Below are positions 1 to 12,300 of a DNA stretch of 64,000 bases, piece after piece. The notes beneath the pieces are model-generated. The model saw nothing but the letters and a program-made list of their open reading frames with translations. It was not told the DNA's origin and did not search any database. A program made the translations under genes and the position numbers. This stretch comes from Halichondria panicea. Lineage: Eukaryota; Porifera; Demospongiae; Suberitida; Halichondriidae. The stretch's first letter is position 1. Each line of letters begins with the position of its first letter. Where the stretch lies: positions 12,448,632 through 12,512,631 of the forward strand of contig NC_087377.1 in NCBI RefSeq assembly GCF_963675165.1, written 5' to 3'.

Positions 1-66
1 CCTATGGCCGCCCACGCGCGCCTCGGGTAATAAGTGGAGTATGCAGATCTACAATGTACATTATCA

Positions 67-287
67 AAACCGTATAGCGGGTATATTTCGAGGGTATAAA
101 TTTTCGCGGATGTGCCTTTAGAAAGATTTTTGCGGATTTAATTTTCGTGGAATAGCGCCTTTTTTGCAGCATGCATGCATGCATGGAATATTAAATTCAC
201 GGTTATAAATGTTCGCGGTTCATGCCTAATCCGCGGCGAAAACCACAAACATTTTTATACTCTCGAAATATACCCTCTATACGGTTT
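67..287. mobile_element. MITE, CCGTATAGCG-type
   Basis: The segment begins AAACCGTATAGCGGGTATAT and ends with its inverse, ATATACCCTCTATACGGTTT. It contains the paired words TTCGCGG and CCGCGGCGAA. It belongs to the same terminal-repeat family as the elements near 43.5, 45.4, 49.5 and 54.0 kb. It has no coding capacity, and the internal complementarity predicts a hairpin. Confidence 0.7.
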
Positions 288-374
288 GAAATAGTTGTAG
301 GAAACAAGGACACAAACTGTTTTGGAGCATAATTATGGCTTCTACACATTCCTAACAACTTACCAGGATAGAGT

Positions 375-1575
375 TCAGGAATAGATCGACGTGTCTCTTG
401 AACACTCTCTTACCCAGCGACTTGGCAAACACTTTAAAGCTGTGGGAGAAGAATGAGGGGTGAGGTTGTGTGATGTGTGTGGATGTGCTGTGTGATTGAG
501 GGTGTAATGGGGTATGGGATAAAGGTATGTTGTGTAGATTGGGTATACTTTGTACATGTGCATGTGGTATAAATATCCAACTGTGGACAGAGAGAGAGAG
601 AAAGTGTTAGAGCAACATTGAACACATGCACTCAAGATACCGTATAGCCACAACACATAATACAACACAAATACTGTACAAGCATTGCATGTTCTGTGGA
701 ATGCACTTCTTACAGTGTCAACTTTTGAGGACATTAATCTGTTTAGCGAAGAACTGGTGTCTAAGAAATTTCAACCCATACACTATCCCTAAAGAAACTG
801 GAGAGCTACTTTCATATATCTTACTCATCTCACCAGTTTGAGCAGTGACTCCAGGAGGTTGATGTGTTGAGGGTAGTGTCTGTGTTGTAGTGTCTCAGCA
901 CAGAGGAGGGAGGACACTCGGTCACCACATCCACTCACACCACTCAGCTCTCCAAGCACAATAATAAAACTGGAGAGGGGGGTACAAAATTAGTAAAACT
1001 GCCTCAATTTACATCACACAACACATTCACAACCCTTGGATCCACCACATTTATACCACATGCACATGTACAAAGTACCTTATCAAACACATCTTTGTAC
1101 ATGATCAGTACACCTAATCTACATAACATCAACATACCTTTATCCCATACCCCACTACACCCTCAATCACATAGCATATCCACACATATCACACACCCTC
1201 ACTCTTCTCCCACAGCTCTCCCGGCTTGTGATAGTGTGAGTCCATACATCCTCCCCTCCTCATTTTGGGGGCCAATGAACCACACCGGTACATCTGCTGG
1301 TCTGGGTTGTCATGAATACGATGCACCACGCCAAATACAGCCGGTCCATGATCAATATCAGAGGAGCTGAGGAATGGGGAGGAAGAACAGTAATTGAATT
1401 GCTTCTAATCCCAAAACGTATACTGCATGACTATAATTATACACATACTCAAAATCACCAGCCTCAGGAGTTCCTTTGCCATGCAGTTGATCCTATCTTA
1501 CATAGTCTGCCAGCTCCTCTAGGTTAATTAATTGGTCTTCCAGAGTAATTAACTCTTCATCATCCATTAATAGTC
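375..1575 (-). pseudogene. Exon fragments of a HEAT/ARM-like gene, block 1
   Basis: Four short minus-strand exon-like segments also occur elsewhere in the window in the same order. Reading 5' to 3' on the minus strand they are a WREL-type piece (about 1560-1475), a piece at 1366-1203 with GPAVFGVVHRIHDN and CGSLAPKMRRGGCMDS, a piece at about 960-837 related to GELSGVSGC and LLPLCAETLQHRHYP, and a piece at about 450-375 with FAKSLGKRVFKRH. The 1366-1203 piece has an AG acceptor and a GTGAGG donor. The peptides look like alpha-helical repeats, but I do not recognise the parent gene. The YYVAEGV, VEFHIS and VNKDC exons seen in other blocks are missing here. I infer a decayed partial duplicate. 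Confidence 0.55.
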
Positions 1576-1967
1576 AATCAAGCAAGCAAGCAACTGCAAT
1601 GAGACAAAACAGAGGATAAAGATCCACTACACAATAAACATCAAGTGAGACAGGGATTTAGCTCTGATAAAGGGTCATGCAATCTATAACCATTATTTGA
1701 TGGACATAAATGATAAAGGGTCATGCAATGTACATAACATTACTGGTTGGCTGGTCTCTGGGAGGAACTCCCTCATAACCACGGAGGCTGACATACACAA
1801 AAAAATGGTAGTGGGCTCATGTAAAGTGTATCTAGAAAGTGAAAGCACTAAGAGAATGCAGTGATGTCATTGTAATGATGTAATAAAACGTCTCATGTTT
1901 CACATGGAGACTAGGTATCACTGGTCAACTATGGACATGGTTCAAACACACTAATATATCGACAACA
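1576..1967. other. Gene-free stretch
   Basis: Nothing coding is recognised. The phrase around TGATAAAGGGTCATGCAAT occurs twice here and again near 53.97 kb. This stretch therefore belongs to the same duplicated intergenic unit as the HEAT-like fragments. Confidence 0.4.
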
Positions 1968-2285
1968 CTTCATGGCAATTGGTAGAAGAGCTTCCTCCCC
2001 TCTACGAGTTTTGCATGTATCTGGCGTTCCTCAAGTTAAGGAAGCATCTTGGGGCCTATATATGCTTTTCTTAGTCTATATCAATGATCTACCAGAAAAA
2101 TTAACTTTGAAACTTGTGCAGATGATGCCAAACTAGTTGCCCCCAATAACGTCTTGCAGTGATCATACAATTATACTATTTTCGTTTATCTATGGTCCGT
2201 CCAACGAAGGGAAACCAAGTTTATCCTAGGAGGCTACACCAGAACAACAGACTACAAAACTCGCCTCACTAAACTCAATATGCTC
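1968..2285 (+). mobile_element. LINE reverse transcriptase remnant
   Basis: Conceptual translation gives SGVPQ followed by a degraded SxLGP region, then LVYINDLPEKL and a broken ADDAKL. Further on come VQRRETKFIL and DYKTRLTKLNMLP. This order (GVPQGSxLGPLLF, YINDLP, FADDxKL, then a QRRxTKxI...Y..RL..L segment) is that of non-LTR retrotransposon reverse transcriptase and its C-terminal end. Frameshifts separate the motifs, so it is a dead fragment. Confidence 0.65.
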
Positions 2286-3125
2286 CATGGTTTGAGCTCC
2301 AAGACATTAGTGAAGTGTCTTAAATATACCCGCCAGATAATGTAGAGCTGAGTACACATCTATGTACTCACCTCCAATCTAGCTCGTAGCTGGTCAAGAC
2401 CAATTGCTCCTCTCCGAGATGATCAGTCAGCTCCTTCCATGTTGAGCAACTCTTCATCCATTGGTAAATCACTCCCATTAAGCATCCAGCATTGTCATTG
2501 CAACACGTATCTTCAATCTATAGTGGTCCAGGAGAAAATGAGATTAAAGTGGGTAGTATGATTAAATTAACTAATAACGTATTTATTACTAGCACTTATA
2601 CTTTGCAAGTATAAAACTTAAGGTGTGACAAAACAATGGTTAATCACATCAGCACAATGTAACAGGATTGCAAAATAAAACCACAGCCAGCTAGGTTCAT
2701 AATACAGTCAAAGGTTTCTTACTGGGTATGTGTAGTGTAAATTGTTTTCGCGTTAGAATAATGAGCACGTCTTTTCTCCACATACAAAAACAAACAAGTA
2801 ACAATCTTGACAACATCAACAAATATATAGTAAATTATCAGTACAGGCACTAATCATGTGCAGTGCTGTTAGTCAGGAGACTCTATGATGAGGAATTGGT
2901 CAGTTTAGAGGATACACCACTCTTTGACCAGCCAAGTCCATGAGCTACTGAAGGCACACGTAATGAAACCACTCAAAGTAGGCAATGAAATAGCAAATCT
3001 AAGATCCACTCACCACTTTTGGTACAGACTTTAAGAGTGGACAAGTAATAACAAAAAACAGATGGTAAAGATCTGCTAGAGACGATAAACATTAACAATG
3101 ACGACGCATGTCCAGCCTCCTCTGT
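2286..3125. other. Gene-free stretch with one HEAT-fragment echo
   Basis: Around 2395-2470 there is a diverged copy of the WREL-type exon region also seen at about 1.5, 8.3 and 53.8 kb. The rest shows no convincing coding region. Confidence 0.35.
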
Positions 3126-4030
3126 ATTTCAGTGAAGCACTGGTGTCTAAGAAATTTCAAACCATACACTAGCTAGCTATCAATCACTAAAGCAACTGGA
3201 GAGCTACTTTCATATCTTGCCTCAATTTACACATTCACAAGCTGTACTCAACACTTAGACACTTGGATCCTTGTGTATACCACATGCACATCTACAAAAG
3301 TAAGTGACCCCTTATCACACACATGATCAGTACACCTAATCTACAACATCAACATACCTTTATCCCATACCCCACTACACCCTCAATCACATAGCATATC
3401 CACACACACCACACACCCTCATCTAGTAGAGCCTTGCAGTTCTCTTCTCACTCTTGCAGCTACCAATAGCTAGCGTTCTAGTGCAGAGCTAACTACTTAG
3501 TAGAGTGGCAACACTCCATGGACAAGTTTTGCTACACACTCTTCTGAAAAGGCTGCAATGGCATTCCAAGCAAAAGTAGGCATAACTCGAGAACGAAGCA
3601 TTATATTGCAATCCACTAATTAAAATCCAAGTAAACATGACTAGAAGCCTATAGAAACTCATACTTACAGTTCATTGATCCTTGAGCAGCTATATAGCAG
3701 TCTACACACACAAACACACTACCATATACCTCGCTTGCACATGCGCACCGATGCATAATTATTATACTCCGCCTCAATTTACATGACACAACACATTCAC
3801 AAGCTGTACTCAACAATTGGACACTGTGTTACCCATATCAAACACATCTTTGTACATGATCAGTACACCTAATCTACACAACATCAACATACCTTTATCC
3901 CATACCCCACTACACCCTCAATCACATAGCATACCCACACATATCACACACCCTCACCCCTCACTCTTCTCCCACGGCTCTCCTGGCTTGTGATGGTGTG
4001 AGTCCATACATCCTCCCCTCAGGATCAATA
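3126..4030 (-). repeat. Duplicated intergenic/intron segments of the HEAT-like unit
   Basis: Two partial copies of one dispersed segment lie here (about 3130-3420 and 3772-4030). Shared words include ACTGGAGAGCTACTTTCATA, CACATTCACAAGCTGTACTC and CCTTTATCCCATACCCCACT. The same words occur at 0.8-1.2, 18.3-18.6, 44.6-44.9, 51.8, 57.4 and 58.5 kb, beside the HEAT-like exon fragments. They are most simply introns and flanks of the duplicated gene. Confidence 0.55.
3425..3765 (+). repeat. Dispersed ~330-bp repeat, copy 1
   Basis: It contains CTACCAATAGCTAGCGTTCT, CTTCTGAAAAGGCTGCAATG and CACTACCATATACCTCGCTT. Closely similar copies lie at 11031-11382 on the same strand and at 15838-16175, 30960-31215 and (more diverged) 54424-54800 in reverse. 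No open frame is conserved, so it is a noncoding mobile or SINE/MITE-like element of unknown class. Confidence 0.7.
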
Positions 4031-5296
4031 CCAGAGGATCTAAGGAAGGAGCAGTAGAATATACTTCATCTGATTTGCTTCTTACGACGCAACATCAAAG
4101 AATATTACACAATCTTTCAAACAACTGTTCAGGTAGTAACATGGTCAAAAGAGCTTTAAGTGCTCAATGTACAACAATATTGATTGCTAAGCAGCAGCTC
4201 ACAAGGTTAGAGAAAGAGATAGAGAAACTTTGAGTGCTGTCAGGAGTGCATGAATATTCATGCACTCCTAGACTGGTACAGTGCAACAACCAAAGAGAGT
4301 AGAACTTTTGATTTTTTACGTTTTTGTGAATATCTTCTAAACTAAATGTGATTGGAACAATTTGAGTGCAGGTACTGAAAGTTCAACTCTTGGCGCTTCC
4401 ATTGGACCACCACCTGTTACATCATAATACATCATCACTCCAAGATGGCTGCTGCAATATGTGTACATTGAAAATATGTTAGGCATGAAACTATCTTATA
4501 TGTTTGAGTTAAGATCTGAAATTTGTTATGCAAGTACTTCATTACCTTGCGCATCTTTTGAGCTCTTACAGAAGTGCAGGCTACTAGTAAGTTCTGAGAT
4601 ATACAAAGTTTTGTAAATTTCTCTTTGTATTATCACTAAATTAACATGGCAATTCTTCATAATTATATAATACTGATTATGCTCTCTCTCTTTTGCACTC
4701 TGTACTACTATAAATTATATGCATAAAGGCCGTTCTCAAATTGTAGCCTCCTCTGCCAGCAAAATGAGAGCCGCGACTCCTAATCAAGCATATACGGTAT
4801 AGATAGAGTCAAGTGGCCATTATTTGATGTTACTTGTGCATCTATGGGTTCTATGTTGGCTTTAGAGGTATAAATGTGGGAATAATAAAATAATAATAGG
4901 TTTTAATTAACTAATTAGCATGCATAATAGGCTACCAACCCCTACCGATATGAGAATACACACCCTTGTATGTTAACAAGTGAACATGTACATACTTAAG
5001 ACAATATTGACTTCGAAGCTGATTATAGGTAAAGAATGTTAACTAAATACATATAAAGTAAGCCGTCTTACAATCTGGACAAGGGTGTCCACATTTAAAC
5101 ATCACACATAATTACATTGCTTAAACTAGTGATTCTTACCACAGGCAAATATAGGTCAACAGCCATGAGCAGGTAATGTGTTCAAGGGAACTTAATGCAC
5201 AATGCATTATTGCTTCTTAGACTACATTACATCATCTGTAATTGATCTGATTGGCTAAAAACAGTAGATTACATGGAAGCATAATCTACTGGAAGA
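4031..5296. other. Gene-free stretch
   Basis: I see no supported gene. About 4720-4800 contains a short motif (AGCCTCCTCTGCCAGCAAAA) that recurs near 52.55-52.65 and 52.84-52.91 kb, so a small dispersed repeat is present. Confidence 0.35.
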
Positions 5297-5300
5297 ACTT

Positions 5301-5395
5301 ATTCTACAGGAAATGGGCGCATATTCTACAGGAAATGGACGCATATTCTACAGGAAATGGACGCATATTCTACAGGAAGTGACAATAATTTGCAG
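5301..5395. repeat. 22-bp tandem repeat
   Basis: ATTCTACAGGAAATGGACGC plus AT is repeated three times and then truncated. The word GCATATTCTAC from the unit reappears at both arms of the foldback at 5942-6091. The array and the foldback may therefore be the two ends of one element of about 0.8 kb. Confidence 0.75.
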
Positions 5396-5941
5396 GAAGT
5401 TCTCAAAAGTTGAAATGAAATTTTTAGTGAAAGTGACAAGAAGATGACAAAAACATTATAAAAAACACAGAATGCAATAGTTTGTTCAGTCAATATCCAT
5501 TCTTTCCATGTCCACTGTTGCTTTGTATTGCTTTTTCCAGTTGGGCATGGGCAAGGGGGCCAGGAAGCATCAAAAACACTTTAGCAGTTGCTTGACACTT
5601 TCTATTGAGGTTCCATGCCGGTCCAGTCTGCTCTATACCCCCTCCACTCCACCACAGTGCTTCATTCTTCTTGTAGTGTTGCAGAGTCAGTTCTAGCATA
5701 GTTCTATGTTCTTTTTACTTGTCTGTTCTTTCCAGTATCTTCAGGAAGCGTTTCACAAGCTTTACTAAGTTTTACTGTAGTTTTTCGTTGTTTTGAAGCC
5801 GTCTTCTTGTCTTTTTCTGTCAACTGGTGTCTCTCACAGCTCGTCCAGCTCGTCCAGCTCGCACAAATTCAATTTCTGTTGCTACGCACCAAACCTGGCT
5901 TTTTATAACCACGCCTCGCGCATGCGCAATGAAGTCCAAGT

Positions 5942-6091
5942 TAGATAGACCACACCCACTCGTAGAATATGCGTCTTAGTAACCGCCTTGGTTACGGTTA
6001 GATTCCCTCGGCTTTGCGCCTCGGGCTAACCGCAACCGCGGAGGTTACATAGACGCATATTCTACTCTTAGGTGTAGTCTATCCTATACAT
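5942..6091. repeat. Foldback palindrome
   Basis: TAGAATATGCGTCTTAGTAACC on the left is answered by GGTTACATAGACGCATATTCTA on the right. The outer GATAGACCACACC is answered by AGGTGTAGTCTATC. The loop is GC-rich. It is probably the terminus of a foldback element that includes the upstream tandem repeat. Confidence 0.65.
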
Positions 6092-7398
6092 AGTGACGTG
6101 CATGGTAGTACCACTGACCAATCCAAGTGATGTACCAACTACTGTACAAACATATTCCTGTAATAACCATCCCAGAAAATGGACAAGAACTGTTACAAAG
6201 AATTAACATTTCAGTGCACTAGCCACATGCGTGTGTGAACATACAGTATCTATCTATGTACTATACCGGTAGTATGTGCACAAAATAATTAGCTGTTAGG
6301 GGTTATAATAGTACAAAGTATTATATAATCCAATAATGATGCATTAAGGGAACATTACAGTACGCCATGAAGCTACCCAAGCTGTTTAAAGTCCGAGTAC
6401 AAATTTCCATTCAGATACACAAAGGATATTTATGATCTGATGATGTCAAGTTTTGCTATGGAAACACCAATCAGTGAGTAGCTCCTTGCTACAAGGATTC
6501 CTAGGTGAATTCCAGACACACCCAAACATTCAACAATAAATCCAGAGAACACTTCCTATAGAGCTATAATAAAACATATTCACCTCAATGACATGTGCGT
6601 GGTGGCGTATACCCGCTATATAGAGTACAACATGCAATCTTAGTCTTGATGATGCACTGCTTGCATGCCTTCATAGCTATACGAACACATTCCAAGCTCA
6701 ATAATAAATTAGTCTAGCTAACCAAGAAATAATAATATTATGGGTACAGTATTATGGGTACAGGGTATTTTCCTAGGCCTACAGTTTGAGGTATTGTAAC
6801 AGAACAGTTAATTGAGTAAGCTTATTAAAACACAGACTGTGACAGTCTCACAATGGGCGTATCGCTTAAAAAGGGCGTGGAGGTGCTGTAGAGACACTAG
6901 CTTCAGTAAATATAATTATGGCTGCAGACTATATTCCACAACCATACAATTGTAATAGTACACGTGCATGTACGTAATTACAGGGGGGCATGCTTTGTGA
7001 GAGAGTTTGTGCCAATCAACGCACGGTTTAGGACAGTGTCTTTGATTGTCCTGGGATGTCGTCTGTTATATGGCGGGAGATCGAGAGGGGAAGGGGCTCT
7101 GTTTTACTTGTGCACAGTATTTGTTTGGTTCATGTTCAACTCCACAGGGAAACGACCTGTGAGTGTGTGTGTGTGTGTGTGTGTGTGAAGAGGGGGTGAG
7201 TGTTGGGTCATAAAACACTGTACATGGTGATCCAAATCACTAAGCCCAAAATAATACTCCAAAAAAGATCGTACTATACCTGTTCAATCAATGTCTCTGG
7301 CAGCCTCACAGTCTCAGCCAGCTCCCTTCACTTGTGCTTCATTGACCTGATCTGCATCAAGACCTGGTAGGAGCTTTTCCACATCAGCCAGGCTGAGG

Positions 7399-7439
<41 letters not shown>

Positions 7440-8235
7440 TGAAAGTGAAACCAAAACCAGTGAGTTGGACAAACATAAACTGGACAAACATATAGCACTC
7501 ACTATAGTGCAAACTACAAACTAGAACACTGAAGTGCAAACCTTTGTGTTAATTTGAGGTTTAGTGAGTCTATACAGCCTCTAGGCCAACGTGCAGGTTT
7601 GAACTTTTTAGCTTCTTTCGCCTTCATTCGACAACAAAGTTTTAACATCAAAATCTGCCAAATTTAAACTACTACCTTGTTGTGTTGAGGCTATCCATGG
7701 TACAAATGCAGTGCTATCACATCCAGGTGAGTAGACTCAGAATACACATACAGACTGACAGACAGACAGACAGACAGACAGACTAACCGACTACTATAAC
7801 CCGCGTCACGCCTCGGGTTAACAATCCTTTATTTAGATTCAGGGCAGCACTACAAGCCTCCTGTCACTAGAAGAAGCAATAAATGCTATGCACACTTTTA
7901 GTTAAGCCATGAATAATCCTACAGTCTCTATAGAGTGACTCCACATAACAAGGTACCAGTATGGCTCAATTACCCACAGCCTTAAAAGGTAATGGTAAAA
8001 TCGGAAGACATACAGCTGACAGCTTATCAAAGAACACTTTGTGTTTTCCCACTGTCTCCTAATCAGCGGTTCAACATAACCAAATTGGTATTCTCACTAA
8101 CTTCAGTAAACAGATAAAATATGACCTTGGTGAAAGAGCTAATTCTAATTATATTCAACTTAATCGGACAGCAAAAAAATGCAGTGCCACAATTCAAGCA
8201 ATATACATACCATGTAATATTGTTGACTGCATATT
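6092..8235. other. Gene-free stretch with microsatellites
   Basis: No supported coding region. It holds (GT)n runs at about 7160-7187 and 7400-7434 and an (AGAC)n run at about 7755-7783. The minus-strand open stretch around 7314-7430 could be an old exon but has no second line of support. Confidence 0.35.
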
Positions 8236-8345
8236 CAGATAATCACGGTCGAGTTCCTTTGACAGTTGCTTGCTCTTCTACTGAGATGAGTATGATCGGC
8301 CAGTTTCCTCCAGGTTGGTCGTCCAGAGCAACTCTTCATCAAGCA
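8236..8345 (-). pseudogene. HEAT-like exon fragment (WREL-type piece)
   Basis: Reverse-strand similarity to the 53.79-53.89 kb segment covers GAGTTCCTTTG, CTCCAGGTTGGTC and CCAGAGCAACTCTTCATC. It is isolated from the other exons of that gene and diverged, so it is a relic. Confidence 0.4.
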
Positions 8346-8718
8346 TCTAGCACTGAATGTCTATTGCAATATGAATCCTCAATCTAGAATATAATATACT
8401 TGCGAGCAGCGTAATTACTTTGCCAGTGGAAACAAAATGCAGTGCAAGCTTACAATGTTCTGAGCAGCTGTGATTACATCGTTAACTATCGTGAAAGTTA
8501 GATTGTGCAATTCCCTGGCAGTTATCCTACAAAGTGGTAAATTTAAAGCACAACTCTATTACACCGGTTGGACCCATGCAACTTCCTGTATAGCTCTGTT
8601 GTTGAATCACATGTCAATTTGCCGAAAATTTTGTGTATACAGTATACAATTATGAATATACACGACTGTACATAAGTCTACTATTTCCTAAGTATGCATG
8701 TGCATAACACTAACTCAT

Positions 8719-8850
8719 CCTATATATACCGCGTACAGCGTGAATTTTTGCTGTTTTCGTGGGTTAGCAATCCTACACAAAAATTAATTCCATGAAAATT
8801 GTTTCTTTCATCTGCAAAGATTGAAGGCGTGGCCAGGGAGTGCTTCCGGT
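8719..8850. mobile_element. Half MITE, same family as 43.5 kb
   Basis: It contains TTTCGTGGGTTAGCAATCCT, a diverged AGGCGTGG segment and CTTCCGGTAAGCAGT in the same order as the 230-bp MITE at 43513-43742, but the right half is missing. Confidence 0.55.
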
Positions 8851-9020
8851 AAGCAGTAGGGGTGCGGCGATTATGCGAGCATAATTTTGGGAATAATAGG
8901 TAGCTTAGAGAATTAAGAATTATGCGGGAATAAACGGTAGGTGGGTACGTGGGAATAATTATGCCACGTGGCTAGCATTCTAAATGAAGCACAATTACCA
9001 TTGTTATTGTACTCTGGCAG

Positions 9021-9211
9021 GACAAACTATGATACAGCTAGCTACTAGTATATATATGGAATCTGAAGAAAATCAAGAGATAGCACATCCAGTAATATCT
9101 CTAGTGCCTATCCCAACACAAGTTACACTGAAACCAGTTCTATTTCCAAGTAGATTGAGTTATATCGATACTGGCACTTCGTTCGGTGATCAGCAAGACA
9201 AGGCTCTTTAG
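9021..9211 (+). CDS. Possible 3'-terminal exon of an unknown plus-strand gene
   Basis: A good acceptor (ACTCTGGCAG) precedes an open frame that includes ESEENQEIAHPVISLVPIPT and ends in LSYIDTGTSFGDQQDKAL and a stop. An AATAAA follows 34 bp after the stop (9245-9250). The peptide is polar and matches no family I recognise. No upstream exon could be identified, and the nearest upstream DNA is MITE remnant. It would converge on the Death-like receptor gene on the other strand. It could also be chance. Confidence 0.3.
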
Positions 9212-9244
9212 GACTATGTAAAGACTTCACCCATGTTGCAATTT

Positions 9245-9264
9245 AATAAAATATGATTTTTATT
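9245..9264. promoter_or_regulatory. Adjacent poly(A) signals on both strands
   Basis: AATAAA on the plus strand (9245-9250) and AATAAA on the minus strand (TTTATT at 9259-9264) lie within 20 bp, about 105 bp beyond the minus-strand gene's stop. This fits a shared convergent gene end. Confidence 0.45.
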
Positions 9265-9368
9265 GTGATTTTAATGAAGAATACTAAATTTAGTTTTTTG
9301 GGGCTCAAACACTGACAAAATTTCGCGCTATAATTATACGGTTGTCACAAAAAAGGTTATGTGTAGTG

Positions 9369-12300
9369 TTAAGGCTGTTCAAGTTCCAGTTCTCCCAGTT
9401 CAAGAGTTTTACTCCCCACACCAACAACAAACCGTGCAGAGTATTCTTCCATCTTGATAACAACATCATTTGAAGGAGGCGATGAAGAAATATCTGAATT
9501 ACAAAGGTAACCAGGGTCTGCAAAGTAAGAAATGTAGTTGAATTTTTTGAGTTACTGACTCAAGACAAGCAGACTTACTGTATTTGGAAGAAATCTTCTT
9601 AGCCATAGCTCCAAAGAACTGCCTCGTCTGTACATGTACATCATTATCAGAAGACTCTGATATATTCTCCAAAGCTATGACAAGTTTGGCCACTGCACTG
9701 TTCTTGTTCTTCGGATGCTGATTAAAATGATATTCAACAAGATGCTTAAGATTTGCCTCTTCGTTTTGTTTTAAGTTGAGTTTTTTTTCAAGTCCAAGAA
9801 AATTTAAAAGAATTTTCCAATAGCACGACAGAGGAGTAAGAAGTAGCAGCAGATCGTCTTGAACTTCATCTGACTTAAGCTCTACATACGAGGAAGAAAC
9901 AGCAAATCTTTTATTATAAGTGCAAGCACCAATTAATTATATGCCATTAATACATTAATACATGCAGTTCAAGTTTGTTCACGTTTATATCTCCTAATCC
10001 CATCGCAGCACAAGAATTCTGTACTATACAATGGTTCTGGTGTGGTACTCTAGTTTTGCATTGCTGTTAGATAATCCTCAGTACCTGTATACGTGCATAT
10101 ATTGATCTCTAGTCGCTATGTATGTACAGTATGGCTACAGCAGCATTAAATAGAAACTTAGGTAGTTGAACTATCAAGTAGCTAAGGTAGGTGAACTATC
10201 AAGTAGCTAAGGTGAACTACTATAGTAGCTCTCAGGGCCACCGTAATTCTGTGTTCAAATGACTGGTTTTTGAGCCCCAAGCAGTTGCAAACATCCAAAA
10301 AGGTCATAAAAGCAGTCTTTACTACGCAGAGCCAGGTCAATCAAATCCCCCAGTATGGCATGGGGCAAAAATGTCAGGTCAAATTCCCCCATACGTCCCG
10401 GGGGGGGGGGGGGGGGGGTAGTTGGGCAACACATTGATAGGTGCATTACTGCATGTTTTTGTGATGTCACTATGAAAATACTTGTGGTATGTATTTCCTG
10501 TATTGATACTGGAGGTCTTAGGGCAGCTGGGACATTATTTACAAATTCACTAAAATTCGATAAAATTAGTACCCGTTTATCGTAACATTATGTACTTACA
10601 ATTAAATACTATACACTCACCTTTAGAATCCACACTAGAGCGAGACTGTAACTTTGTTGAGATTTCTAGGTCCTAGAATTATATATATATATGTATTATG
10701 TATAAATTATAGTGATTAATTATATATACATCGATCATTTTGAATTCCAAGCCATCTTATCCCAGCCAAATTATACCCACCCAAATGTATTAGCATGTAC
10801 GGTTTAATGAAGAGTTACAATCACTCAATCACTCCAGATATAATGAAAGCACCGCAGGTGCTGATGCCTCGGTGGAGATGCTAAAGCTACATAACATAAA
10901 GCTACTATACACGTGATAAACAATTTAATTTTGCTGCATGCAAAAACTCACAGAGTGGGTAATGATCGACTATGATTGTTGTTAAAAAATGATCGATGCC
11001 AAAAGTTAAAGTCTAAAATTAATGGCTGCATTAGCAGAGCCTTGCAGCTCTCTTCTCACTCTTGCAGCTACCAATAGCTAGCGTTCTAGTGCAGAGCTAA
11101 CTACTAAGTAGAGTAGCAACACTCGGTAAACAAGTTTGGCTACGTGCTCTTCTGAAAAGGCTGCAATGGCATTCCAAGTAAGCAAAACTAGGCATAACTT
11201 GAGAACGAAGCATTATTTTGCAAATCCACGAATTAAAATCCAAGTAAACATGACTAGAAGCCTATAGAAACTCTTACTTGCACTTGATTCATCCTTGAGC
11301 AGCTGTAGCAGTCTACATGCACACACACACAAACACACTACCATATACCTCGCTTGCGCATGCGCACCGAGGCATAATTATTATATATAGACTGTAATAC
11401 CTTTTATACGCACTAGCTCTTACACAAATGCACATACCTCAGGACCAGCGTTTGAAGATTGAATTTCTCGGTTTTTCCTCGACCTTGGTCCATCTGAACA
11501 GTTATACGTACAACAATGACGATAAATTTATTATAAAATCTACTCTTTACCTTTAGGATTCGGTATAGATTGTTGTGATATAATAACATCAGTGCTACCA
11601 GCATCATCAACAACGTGTTGAGGCGTTGAGAAGCAGCTTTTAATATCATCATTGGTTTCCTCTTCTTCTGCTTCTTCTAAATAGTATGATATAATTATGG
11701 TGCGCACGACGCACACATATATACACACACATGCAGTCAGCTTTACCGTTAGAATCTGGATTGTCTGTCGGGATTTCTTTGTCCTAGAAACATTTATATG
11801 CATCATATAGACATACTTAAATTCCAAGCAATTTAGCATAGCCGAATAGTATAATAAATTTTTTCAAGCAGCAATATCATAAAGCTGACCCTATAGAGGT
11901 ATAGTGACCATGCACACATGTACGTGCATATTCTGTTAGGGACATATTTTGAAAGTTGTGATCTCACTAGCTGTTTAGCACATAATTATGCTGGATGGTA
12001 TTAAGTTGTTGGTTATTAATTTAAGGTTTGTAAATAACTTGCGTAGTTTTCCAAAAACACACGCGAAAAGTAATCTAAGGTATATAATTATGTGGAGAAA
12101 CACCCAAGACTATAATTATACCACAATACATAATAGCTCTCACACAAATTTAAGTGACATAATTATGCAACATACCTCTAAAGAAGCTGAAGTCGTCACG
12201 CCTACAAGTATACCATAAAGCAGATTAATGTTACAGCAATGAAAATTATACACATCGCTCCTTACTTGTAGGTAGTTGCGTAGCAACTTCCACTCTGTCA

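Noticed and set aside
5490..5699. 69-aa minus-strand open frame (LELTLQHYKKNEALWW)
   Set aside because: It lies inside a repeat-rich segment between a tandem repeat and a foldback. No homology or splice partners.
7314..7502. Minus-strand peptide LADVEKLLPGLDADQVNEAQ near a GT repeat
   Set aside because: It could be a HEAT-unit exon, but no second copy was found in the other blocks.
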